Positions 18,266 to 27,672 are shown, counted from the stretch's first letter. The stretch is 64,000 nt of DNA from Lentzea waywayandensis (GCF_900115955.1 NZ_FOYL01000008.1:62001-126000); one strand, 5' to 3'. Notes: generated by a model from the sequence alone, not told the origin. Program-made: numbers and translations.

Positions 18266-20359
18266 TCACCTCCCCATCAACAGGCCGAACAGCAGGATCA
18301 GCGGGATGGCCATCGGCAGCAGGCCGCGCACCGCGACCTCCCGCCAGTACGCGTGCCGTGCCACGGACATCTGGTGCCGCTGCACCGCCGCGGCGACCGC
18401 CGGGACGCGGTTCTTGTGCCCTGTCGCGTCGGCTCGCACCTCCGCGCGGATCTCGTCCACGTGCCGCGCGTGCCTGCCGACCGGGGGCAGCGGTTCGTCC
18501 TCGGGTCGATCGTCCTTTGTGGATGGACGGGCTCGGATGAGCGACTGGAGCTCGTCGATCCACTTGGTCGCGCTCCACTCGTCGCCGCCCAGCGCGCTCG
18601 GCTGGAACGGCGCCGCGAGCATCCTGGCGAACGGCCGCCAGTGCTCCGGCCAGTAGGCCGCGAGCGCACCCGCCACGACGTCCGGCGAGTCGACCGTGCG
18701 CCTGCCGTCGTCGTCCTGCGTGAGCATCGGCGCGACCCGGTCCTCGCCCGCGACGGCGGTGAGCACGACCAGCGCGAAGCCGAACCGGTCGTGCTCGCGC
18801 AGGTCGATCTCCTGCCGTTCCCTGCCGGGCGCCCGCATGCGGTGCCGCTGGTAGAGCACCTCCGGCGAGGCGTAGGCGGCGCTGAACCTCAGCTCGGGCA
18901 ACTGCGCGGTGGCACGCGCCACCGAGTCGCCGTCGATCAGCACGTACCCGCTGCGGTTGTTCGCGGTGAGGTAGCGGCAGACGTTCGCCGGCTTGATGTC
19001 GCAGTGCGCGATGTCCCGTTTGTGCATCGCGTCCAGGCCGATGGCGAGTGTGCGCAGCTCGGGCAGTTGCTCGACGCCCGGCGCGACCGTGCGCATGTCC
19101 GCCCTGGGCCAGCCGACCGGCGTCAGCAGCGGTGACACCACCAGGACGAAACAGGCGGGCTGCGGCCGGTCGGCGACGCCGAACCACGCGGACAGCCGGT
19201 TCTCCGGATCGGACACCACCTCGTGTTCCGGCATCGAGAGATCCGTCGCCTGCGGTGGTCCGGTCAGGCCGGTCCGGCCGGACAGCACGTGCACCGGCGT
19301 GATCACCCACGGCGGTGCCTGCGCGGTGCCGCCGACCGAGGCGTTGACCTGCTCGATGAGCACGGCCTGGGTGCGCAGGTACCGGCGCAGCTGGGCGGCG
19401 TGCTGCGGGGTCGCGCAGCGGTACATCTTGACGTGCCAACGGTTCGCGGGCCGGTCCTGCTCGGTGGCCACGGAGTAGAGCACCTGCGTCACCAGGTGCC
19501 GCATCGGCCGTTCCGGGCTGCTCGACGGCACCGGGAAGAGCCGTTCCTCCGGCTTGGTCGCGGTGGACGGCGGTTCGATCAGCAGGATCCGGCCCGTCTC
19601 GTGCACGGTGGGGTGCGGTGAGCCGTCCAGGTGGTCGGGTTCGCCTGGCACGCTCGGCTGGCCGACCAGCCAGTCCTGGAGCTCGTAGTCGAGCGTGCAG
19701 CCTTCGCCGGTGTTGACGTCGGTGAAGGTGATCCGGCCGCGGCGGCCGACGACGTGCGGGCTCTGGTCGGTGATCAGCAGGTGGTCGTCGGCGGACACCG
19801 CGATGTGCGGGCCGTGCGGGAACCGGCGCAGCTCCAGGTCCCCGTTGTGGAAGCGGAAGTCCAGCAGCCTGCCCGACGGCACGGCGAGCATCGAGCGGGG
19901 GAGCACCACGCCGGGCCCGTAGTCGTCCCTGGCGTGCGGGCGGCCGAACGGCAGCCACTTCGGGCTCGCCGACAGCACGAACTCGAACCGCAGGGCGCCC
20001 CAGCTCAGCACCAGCAGCTCGGACTGGTCGTCGTCGTCGAACTCCGGCGGCGGCTCGGAGACCTCGTCCCTGCCGGTCTCCGCCGCGTCGCAGCGCACCT
20101 CGCAGCCGCGCGGCACGCTCGGGTCGACGGTGAACGTGACCCTGGTGCGGATGTCGCGGTGGCCGCCGCGCACGTCGAGGAGCGACTCGCGGATCTTCGC
20201 GCGGACCGGGTCGGACAGCGGGCGCGAGGTCGCGATCCGGATCTTGACCAGCCACACGCCGTTCGCCGGGGCCTTCTGGCGCACCAGGAACTCGTGGAAC
20301 CTCGTGGTGGCCTCGATCCGCGCCGCCTCTTCGAAGCGGGGGTCGATGTCGGCGGTCAT
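18266..20359 (-). CDS. Membrane-anchored Ser/Thr kinase with N-terminal beta domain
   Basis: The protein has 697 aa. Residues ~100-230 are beta-rich and could be FHA-like. The kinase region lacks an obvious glycine loop, but keeps a lysine (HVKMYR), the catalytic loop HCDIKPANV with Cys replacing the Arg of HRD, and DGD in place of DFG. The core catalytic Asp and Asn are present, so activity is plausible. A C-terminal hydrophobic helix (about 676-695) anchors it. The ATG at 20359 overlaps the stop of the FtsW-PBP fusion (ATGA), so a cell-wall synthase and a kinase are made together. It may phosphorylate the synthase or sense its state; this is inference. Confidence 0.78.
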   Translation of the reverse strand: MTADIDPRFEEAARIEATTRFHEFLVRQKAPANGVWLVKIRIATSRPLSDPVRAKIRESLLDVRGGHRDIRTRVTFTVDPSVPRGCEVRCDAAETGRDEVSEPPPEFDDDDQSELLVLSWGALRFEFVLSASPKWLPFGRPHARDDYGPGVVLPRSMLAVPSGRLLDFRFHNGDLELRRFPHGPHIAVSADDHLLITDQSPHVVGRRGRITFTDVNTGEGCTLDYELQDWLVGQPSVPGEPDHLDGSPHPTVHETGRILLIEPPSTATKPEERLFPVPSSSPERPMRHLVTQVLYSVATEQDRPANRWHVKMYRCATPQHAAQLRRYLRTQAVLIEQVNASVGGTAQAPPWVITPVHVLSGRTGLTGPPQATDLSMPEHEVVSDPENRLSAWFGVADRPQPACFVLVVSPLLTPVGWPRADMRTVAPGVEQLPELRTLAIGLDAMHKRDIAHCDIKPANVCRYLTANNRSGYVLIDGDSVARATAQLPELRFSAAYASPEVLYQRHRMRAPGRERQEIDLREHDRFGFALVVLTAVAGEDRVAPMLTQDDDGRRTVDSPDVVAGALAAYWPEHWRPFARMLAAPFQPSALGGDEWSATKWIDELQSLIRARPSTKDDRPEDEPLPPVGRHARHVDEIRAEVRADATGHKNRVPAVAAAVQRHQMSVARHAYWREVAVRGLLPMAIPLILLFGLLMGR

Positions 20360-23300
20360 CCGCGCACCTCCGTGACCTTGTCGATCGCCTGCTGCGCCAG
20401 CAGGCGGACTCGCGCGGCGCCGGCCTTCTCGTCGCCCGTCTCGACGGCGACGGCGAACGACACCGGCCCCTTCGGGGTCGGCATGGCGCCGACGAGCCAC
20501 GCGATCTGCCGGACGAACTGTCCCGCCGGCGTCGCCACGTCGTCCTCGACCAGCACGTGCGTGCCGGTCTTCACCCACAGCTCTCGTCCATCCACTGTGG
20601 ACAGTTCGGCCGCGGTGCCGGTGGTGGCGGTGGCGGACAAAGCGAGTCGAAGCTGTTCGGCCTGCGCGGGTTCGAGGACCTCGCGCGTCTCGCCGGTGAC
20701 CGGGCGGTGCTCGCCGCCGTTCGGATCGGTGACCGAGGTGACCAGCGACGGCTGGACCGTCGTGCCGTTGTTGGCGACCGCGGCCATGACCGCGGCCATC
20801 TGCAATGGCGTGCCCTCGACCGCGCCGCCGCCGAGCACCGGGTTGCCGATGTCTGAGGCCGCGAGGCCGTGCGGCACAACGGAGTCGACCCCCGCGACCA
20901 CCCCGGCGAGCCACGCGTGCCCCGGCTCGGACCCGGCGAGCGAGAACCCGAACGCCTTCGCCGTGTCCTCGATGCTCTGCCACCCGATCTTGCCCGCGAG
21001 CTGGACGAACGCGGTGTTGCAGGAGACCGCGAGCGCCTGGGTCAGCGAGATCTGCCCGTCGGAGGTCGTGCCGGGGCAGGCGACCTTGTCGTAGTTGTTG
21101 ATCCGCTGGCCTCCGAGTTGCAGGAACAGCGGCGCCGGGATCAGGTCCTGGGCGGTCGTGCCCGGCTGGCGCAGGTACGCCGCCGCGACGACCACCTTGA
21201 ACGTGGAGCCGAGTCCGTACCGGTTGCCGAGCGCCCGGTTGACCGTCGGACCCGGCAGCGTCACGCCCTCCAGACCGCCCACGTAGGCACGCAGACCCGC
21301 CTGCTCCTCGGGTGAACGCGGGCCGGGGTCCGTGCGCAGGCCCCAGCGAACGCAGTTCGTTCGTTCCTCGGCGGTCGGCTGTGCCGTGTCGCAGGGGCGC
21401 GTCTCGTCCGGAGTGCCGTCCGACCTGGGGTGGTAGTACGTCCGGTGCGCGGCGAGGAAGTTCTCCATCTCCTGCGTGACCGTGATGCCGGGGGTGGCGC
21501 GGGCGGTCTCGGTCGGCGCGCTGGCCGACGTGAGCACGTGCCCGGAGCGCGCGTCCAGCACGACCAGTCCGCCGGCGAGCGGGCCGACGCCTTGTGTCGG
21601 TGTCCGCAGCGCCGTCGCCATGGCGGCCTGAAGTACCGGGTCGACGGACAGCTCGACCGAACCCGGTGTCGCGGGCGCCGCCGGGCCGACGCGTTCGCCG
21701 AGCGACGTGCCGGATCCGCTCGACAGCGCGTCGTTCAACGCACTGCCGTCGACGATCCCGGCGAGATCGGCCAGCGTGACGGTGGGTTGCCCCACCGGTG
21801 CCCAGGTCGGGTCCGCGCCCTTGCGCACGTACTGCACCTTGCCGCCGACGACGAGTTCGACCGACGTGCGCGCGTTCGCGATCCGGTCGGTCGAACACCG
21901 CTCGGCGTCGACCACGGCCGACGTCGTGGCGCAGAAGGGCCGGTTCTCCGCGAGACCGGTGTAGGGCCAGACCGTGACGCCCCACGCGAGCATCAGACAG
22001 GTCAGGAAAGCCAGCAGCGAGGGGGAGAGACTCAGGCTCAGCGCCTGTTTCGGTCTTGGTTGCGGCTGGGGTCGCGGTTCCGACCGGTAGTGCAGCGCGA
22101 CCGCGATGATCACGCCGAGGCCGAGCGCCACCGTCGACTGCACGCCGTAGGACAGGAACGGCGCGGTGATGCCCGAGTGCGGCACGGCGTTGACCGTCGC
22201 GGCCAGCACGAAGAGGAACTGCACCAGCACCATGCCCGCGAACCCGCCGATGAACAGCCGTTCCGGCGAGGCCGCCTTGCCCGTGGTGCGCGACAGCTTC
22301 GCGAGCGCCGAGGCCAGCAGCGCCAGCAACGCGCTGAGCAACAGCACCACGAAACCGCCGAGCTTGCTCCAGATCACCGCGAGCACGAGGTCGGAACTGC
22401 CCGCGGGCAACCCACGTGAGGTCGTGTCGGCGAGCCCGCGACCCCACATACCGCCGTCGGCGATGGTGGCGAGCGACTGCGCGATCTGCGAGTTCGTGCT
22501 GGCGAAGCCACCGGCGAGCGTCTCCCGGCACGCCGCCGTGCCCGCGGGAACCGCGGGTGCCACCGCGCCCTCCGGAGCGTCCACACAGGACTGAGCCCAG
22601 TTGTAGACCCACGGGTTGCGCTGCGTCTCCCAGCGCGTCGTGATGTACGAGGTGCTCAACATGACGAGAAAACCCAGCGCCGCCAGCGCGAGCAGCGGCA
22701 CGACCGCCGGCTTGACGAACGTCCACGCGGTCTGGGTAGCGGCCACCGACCGCTTCGCCCCGCGCTGCCCGCTCACGTACAGCGACTTCGACACCTCGGC
22801 GCGGACCACGAGCCACACCATGGTCACGGTCGCCGCGAACACGGGGATCAACGGCCCGATGTCGGACTTGAGCGTGCTGGCGACGCCGACCACGCCGAAC
22901 AACGCGAACGGGTACAGCAGATGCCGCCGTGCCTTGATCGCGAGCTTCGGATCGGTCTTCGCGTTCCGCAGCCGGTCGCGCTCGATCCGGAACCCGTAAG
23001 CGTGGTCCGCCAGCATCATCGCGAGCACCGCGAGATAAACGATCTTCCCGTACTCCGGCGTGGCGATCCCGGCCAGCGTGAGCTGCCCGTCGCCCAGCAA
23101 CGGCGCCGCGAACAGCAGAAAGACCACGACCAGCCCGCCGGCGTGCCACCGGTCGTGCCGCGGCCGCTCGAACCGAATCCGCCCAGGCCGAACCTTCAAC
23201 GCCAGCAGCCCCAACGCCGCCGCGAGCACCGCGGCAGGCAACAGAACCTTGGTCAGCGCAGCCGTCGGCGCATCCCCTGCGAGCGCACCGAGAAACCCGA

Positions 23301-23775
23301 CGGCCGGATCGCGCACGACCTCCAGCCGCACGGTCAGCAACAACCCGAAAAGAACCAGCACCCCCGTCGTCAGCAACACCGCCAACGCCGGCCCGGACAC
23401 CACTTCGTCCCCGCGCCGCCCATGCGCCGCCCGCAACAGATGCAGCCCGCAGGCCACCGCGACCAGCACGAGCACCAGCACCGCAAGAGACCAATGCGTG
23501 GTCCGGAACCCGGTGCCGAACCAGAACCCCAGCCACAACAACCCGAAGGGCCACCACAGGCTGGGCACGCCACCACGCACCAGCACCGCGGGCACGGTGA
23601 AGAACTGCCCCGGCTGCGGCGAACCGGCCGCACCGATCGCGGCCGAGGGCCTGCTGGTCAGGAACCGCAGCCCGTTGCCGACGGCCAGCGCCAGCCCGAG
23701 CAGCACGAACAGCCGGCTGAAACCTGCCGTCCCGCCGAAAAACATCGACAAGTACGCGGAGAGGCCGTTACTCAT
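20356..23775 (-). CDS. FtsW/RodA (SEDS) glycosyltransferase fused to a class B penicillin-binding protein
   Basis: The protein has 1139 aa. The first ~560 residues hold about a dozen membrane helices with SEDS-type features, including an SGITAPFLSYG-like segment typical of FtsW/RodA. After a Pro/Gln-rich linker and one more helix, residues ~620-1139 form a transpeptidase with all three active-site motifs: STFK (Ser857, Lys860), SCN (Ser918) and KTG (Lys1069). SEDS proteins polymerise lipid II and class B PBPs crosslink it; normally they are separate interacting proteins. Here both are fused, and the gene heads a signalling operon. A GGAGGG ribosome site precedes ATG 23775. Confidence 0.9.
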   Translation of the reverse strand: MSNGLSAYLSMFFGGTAGFSRLFVLLGLALAVGNGLRFLTSRPSAAIGAAGSPQPGQFFTVPAVLVRGGVPSLWWPFGLLWLGFWFGTGFRTTHWSLAVLVLVLVAVACGLHLLRAAHGRRGDEVVSGPALAVLLTTGVLVLFGLLLTVRLEVVRDPAVGFLGALAGDAPTAALTKVLLPAAVLAAALGLLALKVRPGRIRFERPRHDRWHAGGLVVVFLLFAAPLLGDGQLTLAGIATPEYGKIVYLAVLAMMLADHAYGFRIERDRLRNAKTDPKLAIKARRHLLYPFALFGVVGVASTLKSDIGPLIPVFAATVTMVWLVVRAEVSKSLYVSGQRGAKRSVAATQTAWTFVKPAVVPLLALAALGFLVMLSTSYITTRWETQRNPWVYNWAQSCVDAPEGAVAPAVPAGTAACRETLAGGFASTNSQIAQSLATIADGGMWGRGLADTTSRGLPAGSSDLVLAVIWSKLGGFVVLLLSALLALLASALAKLSRTTGKAASPERLFIGGFAGMVLVQFLFVLAATVNAVPHSGITAPFLSYGVQSTVALGLGVIIAVALHYRSEPRPQPQPRPKQALSLSLSPSLLAFLTCLMLAWGVTVWPYTGLAENRPFCATTSAVVDAERCSTDRIANARTSVELVVGGKVQYVRKGADPTWAPVGQPTVTLADLAGIVDGSALNDALSSGSGTSLGERVGPAAPATPGSVELSVDPVLQAAMATALRTPTQGVGPLAGGLVVLDARSGHVLTSASAPTETARATPGITVTQEMENFLAAHRTYYHPRSDGTPDETRPCDTAQPTAEERTNCVRWGLRTDPGPRSPEEQAGLRAYVGGLEGVTLPGPTVNRALGNRYGLGSTFKVVVAAAYLRQPGTTAQDLIPAPLFLQLGGQRINNYDKVACPGTTSDGQISLTQALAVSCNTAFVQLAGKIGWQSIEDTAKAFGFSLAGSEPGHAWLAGVVAGVDSVVPHGLAASDIGNPVLGGGAVEGTPLQMAAVMAAVANNGTTVQPSLVTSVTDPNGGEHRPVTGETREVLEPAQAEQLRLALSATATTGTAAELSTVDGRELWVKTGTHVLVEDDVATPAGQFVRQIAWLVGAMPTPKGPVSFAVAVETGDEKAGAARVRLLAQQAIDKVTEVRG

Positions 23776-24431
23776 CGCCGCTGCAGCCCTCCGATTCCTG
23801 AACAGGGGTTATTGCTGAATGGGGAGACACGGCGATCCACGCTCCCCTCGAACCACATTGCTGATCGGCCTGTTGCCGATCCGCGTTACGGCACCAGGAA
23901 ACATTCTTGGTTCACTCACTTGGAGTCGTAACGCGGCGTCGTACGTCGCCGATGATGACGGCCCAACCGCCGTTCCGGATATTCCCGGCGACTTAGACTC
24001 GACATTCTTCTGCGCGTCAAAAGGCCTTTGAGCGCCGCTTATTGGCGACTCCTATGGCCTCGTTGGCCCGGCGGAGTTCGTTGTGCCGCAACGAGTCGAC
24101 GTCACAGCAGGGACCGCAGGTGCCGGCTGACGAGAGGGTCGGCTGGGTTCCGGGTCATCCCGACAGATTGCGCGCCAACAGAACGCGCCTTCGGGTTCGT
24201 TGTCAGAAGGTGGACAATTTCCTCCCTGTCGACAGGTCGTTGCCAGTGCGACGCCGAGGGCGGCCTCCGCACGCTGCTTGAACGCACTGTCCCCCGTCCT
24301 TGTTGCACCCGAAGTTCAACTCATTCGGGTGACGGCGCGCAGGTTGGTGAGCGTGCTGTCGTCAGGGTCTGCCGAGTTCCGCGGAAATGCGGTTCCGGCA
24401 CGCGCACGTGATCAGCGAAGCGTGGCAAGCC
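23776..24431. other. Intergenic region upstream of the large operon
   Basis: This 656-nt stretch separates the 14-gene minus-strand block from the MerR gene on the same strand. It should contain the promoter of the block, but I cannot place -35/-10 boxes with confidence. Short reading frames on both strands show no recognisable product and no consistent codon bias. No tRNA, repeat or clear terminator is seen. Confidence 0.5.
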
Positions 24432-25247
24432 TCAGCCGGCGGTGACGCGGAAGATGGGCCAGCCGATCTCGGTGCGCCACTGTGCGGGCGAGGCGGTGTC
24501 GCGTGGACCGACGAGGTAGGTCTCGTGAATCGGCCCGACGACGGTGAGCGCATGCTCGACCACCCACGCGCCGAGGCGGCCGTAGGTGACGTCGATGCTG
24601 TCGTGAGATCCAGTGTGGACGGTCACCGCGAGATCCACGGCAGGCAGTTCGAGGACGTCGATCCGGCCAGATCGACGAGGCCGGCGTACGGGCCGGAGAA
24701 CAGACATCCGGCCAGAGCCTTCAGCGAACAACTCGTTGTCGTAGCGGCCACCGGGCGGCCCGGTCCGTTCGGCCGGCGGGTAGGCCGCATCGAGCTCCGC
24801 CATGGCCGCGTCGTACCACGCCACCACATGTTCGAGCTCCACGTCGCCGGTGATGGCCGCGACCGTGCGAGCGGGCACCGTCCGCAACTCGACCTCGAAC
24901 TGACCGCCGTGGTCAGGACTCAGGAGCTTCCGGAGGGAGACCACGGCGGCCTGGGTGCGGTTCAGGGACTCCTCGAGCCGACGCAGATGATCTGCGACCA
25001 GGTCCGCGCGCCGGTGCGGATCATCGGTGGCGAGAATGGACTTCACCTCGGCCAAAGGCACGTCGAGCTGACGCAGCTGATGAATGACCTGTGCGGGCGG
25101 AATCTGCGCGGCCGTGTAGTACCGGTAGCCGGTGCCCGCGTCGACCGTGGCGGGTTCGAGCAGACCAGCCTCGTGGTACCGGCGCAGCGTGCGCACGCTC
25201 AAGTGAGTCAGCGCGGCGAACTGCCCGATGGTGAGTCCCTCTCGCAT
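24432..25247 (-). CDS. MerR-family regulator with GyrI-like effector domain
   Basis: The protein has 271 aa. The N-terminal ~70 residues are a MerR winged helix (LTIGQFAALTHLSVRTLRRYHEAGLL) followed by a coiled-coil dimer helix. The C-terminal ~150 residues resemble the GyrI-like ligand-binding domain of BmrR-type regulators. It probably senses a small hydrophobic molecule and twists the promoter facing it. The divergent NTF2-like gene begins 77 nt away and has a 19-bp-spaced MerR promoter. Confidence 0.87.
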   Translation of the reverse strand: MREGLTIGQFAALTHLSVRTLRRYHEAGLLEPATVDAGTGYRYYTAAQIPPAQVIHQLRQLDVPLAEVKSILATDDPHRRADLVADHLRRLEESLNRTQAAVVSLRKLLSPDHGGQFEVELRTVPARTVAAITGDVELEHVVAWYDAAMAELDAAYPPAERTGPPGGRYDNELFAEGSGRMSVLRPVRRPRRSGRIDVLELPAVDLAVTVHTGSHDSIDVTYGRLGAWVVEHALTVVGPIHETYLVGPRDTASPAQWRTEIGWPIFRVTAG

Positions 25248-25287
25248 GGTGCCAGTGTCCCCTCATCCAGCGAGAGAGCCGGGTGAC

Positions 25288-25318
25288 TTGACCCTCTCCC
25301 CGGGGGAGACCGCACAGT
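25288..25318 (+). promoter_or_regulatory. MerR-type promoter and operator, probably leaderless
   Basis: A -35 box TTGACC (25288-25293) and a -10-like CACAGT (25313-25318) are separated by 19 bp, the long spacer that MerR activators correct by DNA untwisting. The spacer holds the palindrome TCTCCCCGGGGGAGA (7-bp arms around one G). The expected start of transcription falls on the ATG at 25325, so the mRNA may have no leader. Confidence 0.75.
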
Positions 25319-25324
25319 CGGGGA

Positions 25325-25687
25325 ATGAGCGAAGCCGATCGGACCAAGGGCATCCCGCCGGAACACCTGCCCGCAGCGGTCTCCAACTACCTGTCCGCGC
25401 ACCGCGTCAACGACGTGGACAAGGCAATCACGTCGTTCACCGCCGACGCCGAGGTGACCGACGACGGCCGCACGCATAACGGCATCGACGAGATCCGGAC
25501 CTGGCTGGCCCACGCGGCGACCGAGTACACCTACTCCACGGAACTGCGCGCCGTCACGCAAATCAGCGACCTGCACTATGACGTCGTTCAACACTTGGAA
25601 GGCAATTTCCCCGGCGGGGTGATCGACCTGCACTACCGGTTCGTGCTGCGGGACGCCTCGATCGCTAGGCTGGCCATCGAGCCTTGA
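25325..25687 (+). CDS. SnoaL/NTF2-like protein
   Basis: The protein has 120 aa, the usual length of a single NTF2/SnoaL domain. It shows the typical start (helices, then FTADAEVTDDGRTHNG and IDEIRTWLAHA) and later antiparallel strands. Such folds serve as small-molecule-binding proteins, cyclases or isomerases. It is the likely target of the divergent MerR regulator. The ATG lies about 7 nt after the predicted -10 box, so translation may start on a leaderless mRNA. Substrate is unknown. Confidence 0.8.
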   Translation: MSEADRTKGIPPEHLPAAVSNYLSAHRVNDVDKAITSFTADAEVTDDGRTHNGIDEIRTWLAHAATEYTYSTELRAVTQISDLHYDVVQHLEGNFPGGVIDLHYRFVLRDASIARLAIEP

Positions 25688-25813
25688 CCGCAGGTCGGCG
25701 CGGTTCCGTTCAGGTCCATTGAGGACCGTTCCGGCACGTTCAACGCTCCCAAGGCTCATCGCCTCTGACTCGGCGGATGCCGGCGGTCCTGCGGCGATCA
25801 GACCGCTGAGGTT

Positions 25814-26386
25814 CTACAGCCCCGCGGGGTGCGCGGAGAGCCAGTCGGTGTGCCGCGAGCGCAGTTGGTCGCGTTCGGCGCTCGTGGTGAGGATGACGTC
25901 GGCGCCGCCGTCGTACGGGCAGTAGATCCGTTGCAGGCCGGTATCGGTGATCAGCACTCCCGCGGTGGCGTCGTCAGCGACGGCACGCAGCAGTGCGTCG
26001 ATGCGGCCGCGTTCCCATGGGATCTGGCTGACGTACACGTGCGTGTAGATCGGATCGTCCGGATCCGGATCTGTGTGGATCGAAGTCCAGTGATGGGCCC
26101 CTGGGTGCCACTGTGTCCGTTCGTGCGGGCGTTCGGGCGGCACCGGGGTCCCGGACCAGTCCGATGTGGCGACGTAGACGTCAATGCCTGCGAACAGTTC
26201 GTCGAGGACAGTGTTGTAGCGGTCCAGCACGATCGCCCACTCGTCCTCGGTGTCCGGGTAGCGCTTGGACTCCGGCAGGCTGTGGAAACGCACCCATCGG
26301 TCCCGCTCACAGCGCAGTTCGTGGCCGATGGGCGGGCAGTCCGGCCATCGTTTCTCCCATCGGCGCAGCAGTTCTTCGTCGGGCAT
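25814..26386 (-). CDS. DUF3885-like protein
   Basis: The protein has 190 aa, soluble, Trp- and Pro-rich, with the pattern WPDCPPIGHELR, RWVRFHSLPESKRYP and RYNTVLDELF that I associate with the DUF3885 family. The function of that family is not known to me. It is a stand-alone gene convergent with the NTF2-like gene and has no obvious partner. Confidence 0.75.
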   Translation of the reverse strand: MPDEELLRRWEKRWPDCPPIGHELRCERDRWVRFHSLPESKRYPDTEDEWAIVLDRYNTVLDELFAGIDVYVATSDWSGTPVPPERPHERTQWHPGAHHWTSIHTDPDPDDPIYTHVYVSQIPWERGRIDALLRAVADDATAGVLITDTGLQRIYCPYDGGADVILTTSAERDQLRSRHTDWLSAHPAGL

Positions 26387-26578
26387 TGGGACACGCTATC
26401 CCGCCGACCGTCGCCCGCTCATCAGGTTTACGCCCAGAACTGGGCCATCGCGCGGCGACCGCCGGCCGCATCAGCAGTCATTCCTTGTTGTCGGATCTGC
26501 ATGACGAGGCCACTCACCTCACAGCGGCATGAGCGGATGGTCGGGTGTAGGCCTGGCAGGCGGTGCAGCACCGGTGCG

Positions 26579-26908
26579 GTGAACGGCTACTCCTGGCGTG
26601 ATGACGGCCAGCGGCTCGCGAAACGCAGCAGCGCTGCGTGGAGCACGACAGTCGAGCAACTCCCTGTTGGAACTGCGATTGCCGGTGAGGTGATCGGGCG
26701 GCAGCACTTTGAGATCTTCATCTGCATCGACGGCTTACCTGATGCCGTCGGCTTGGCCCGGATCACCGCGATGCCCCGCGACGCTGGACTTCCGCAGCAG
26801 TCGGCATGCGGCACGATGATCTGGTGTTGGTTCAGGTGGAGAGGGTCGTCCGTTCTTCGGATGATGTTGTGCTGGCCTACGTGCGGACTTCGGTCGGGTT
26901 GGTGGTAG
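26579..26908 (+). pseudogene. Degenerate S1-like small protein gene
   Basis: From GTG 26579 the frame encodes a plausible S1/OB-like segment (LPVGTAIAGEVIGRQHFEIF, then GLPDAVGLARITAMPRD). After about residue 75 the sequence becomes Cys/Trp-rich and unlike a protein, and it overlaps the next gene in another frame. This looks like a frameshifted or truncated copy of a small S1-domain protein. An intact short gene cannot be excluded. Confidence 0.4.
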
Positions 26909-27231
26909 CCCGCTGGTGCGGGGAGCTGGAGGCGACGCCGGGCGCGCACCACGTTGAATGGGAACTGGACGAGGAGTTCCGGTGGGGACTCAACTGCTCG
27001 GAGGTCGAGGTCGGGGAACCCCTTGTGCGCGAGAACGAGCGTGGGATCTTCGTCCAGGGCCAGCTGGGCCTTGAAGCAGCTGATCAGGGATCGGCATTTG
27101 CGCACCTGGAGTTCGCCGACGCGTTGATCCTTCTCGGGCACATCAACGGCCTGCCCGAAGGAATGGCTGGTTCATGGGTCGAACTTCACCTTCCACACGA
27201 GAAGGTCAAGGTCTACCCATACCTGGCGTGA
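26806..27231 (+). CDS. Hypothetical protein (141 aa)
   Basis: The protein has 141 aa with even codon use and balanced composition. It contains VVLAYVRTSVGLVVARW and an acidic stretch WELDEEFRWGLNC. I do not recognise the family. It overlaps the degenerate S1-like gene in a different frame; an internal GTG at about residue 10 is an alternative start. It may have been translationally coupled to the ancestral S1 gene. Confidence 0.5.
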   Translation: MRHDDLVLVQVERVVRSSDDVVLAYVRTSVGLVVARWCGELEATPGAHHVEWELDEEFRWGLNCSEVEVGEPLVRENERGIFVQGQLGLEAADQGSAFAHLEFADALILLGHINGLPEGMAGSWVELHLPHEKVKVYPYLA

Positions 27232-27484
27232 TCAGTCACCGCCTGGCCTGTCCGATCATCGGCAAGACAGTGCGTCCGGTGTCAGGTTGCGGAGGCCATG
27301 TACGCAGCCGGGATGTAGTTCGGGTGTCGATCACAGCATGTGTGGATGCATCCGCGGTAGCCGTACCACCGATACCTCGGACAGCCTGAGCAGCCGTCGG
27401 GTTGCGCAGTGCCGGTCCATGCGCACGCTTCGCAGGTTGAGCAGGATCGGGCCGCCCGACGACGAACTCGCGCCGGCGACCAAC

Positions 27485-27532
27485 CGGCCTGAGCACCGTT
27501 TTAACGGTCGTCTCAGGTCCGCTCGGTATGAA
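27485..27532 (+). repeat. Copy 1 of a ~47-bp regulatory repeat
   Basis: The segment GCCTGAGCACCG, then TTAACGGTC, TCTCAG and GCTCGGTA recurs at 30935-30981 with only about six differences. Copy 1 holds the perfect palindrome ACCGTTTTAACGGT and an outer CTGAG/CTCAG pair. At 30.9 kb the element lies upstream of the MMPL gene; here it lies just before a histidine-kinase remnant. It is probably a promoter/operator carried along by recombination. Confidence 0.65.
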
Positions 27533-27672
27533 CTAGGCATCGCCGGGCGACGCGGTGTCGGCCTCGGCGGCACGGCCGAACTCGCTGCGGCTACGGCGGC
27601 ACGGTCAGCGCCGGCCCCGCACCGGACGGCGGCTGGACCGTCCACGCGACCCTGAAAGGCAGCCGTTCATGA
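27530..27672 (+). pseudogene. Frameshifted tail of a NarL-type histidine kinase
   Basis: Frame 1 from 27548 reads RRGVGLGGTAE, matching the G2 box region of a NarX/LiaS-like kinase. After a frame change the sequence reads GGTVSAGPAPDGGWTVHATL, the usual last strand of the ATPase domain, and stops at 27670-27672. That stop overlaps the ATG of the response regulator (ATGA), as in an intact kinase-regulator pair. The rest of the kinase is absent. A deletion has apparently joined a promoter copy to this tail. Confidence 0.7.

Noticed and set aside
24102-24308. 68-aa minus-strand frame in the operon upstream region
   Set aside because: No ribosome site, no recognised family, no coupling to neighbours.
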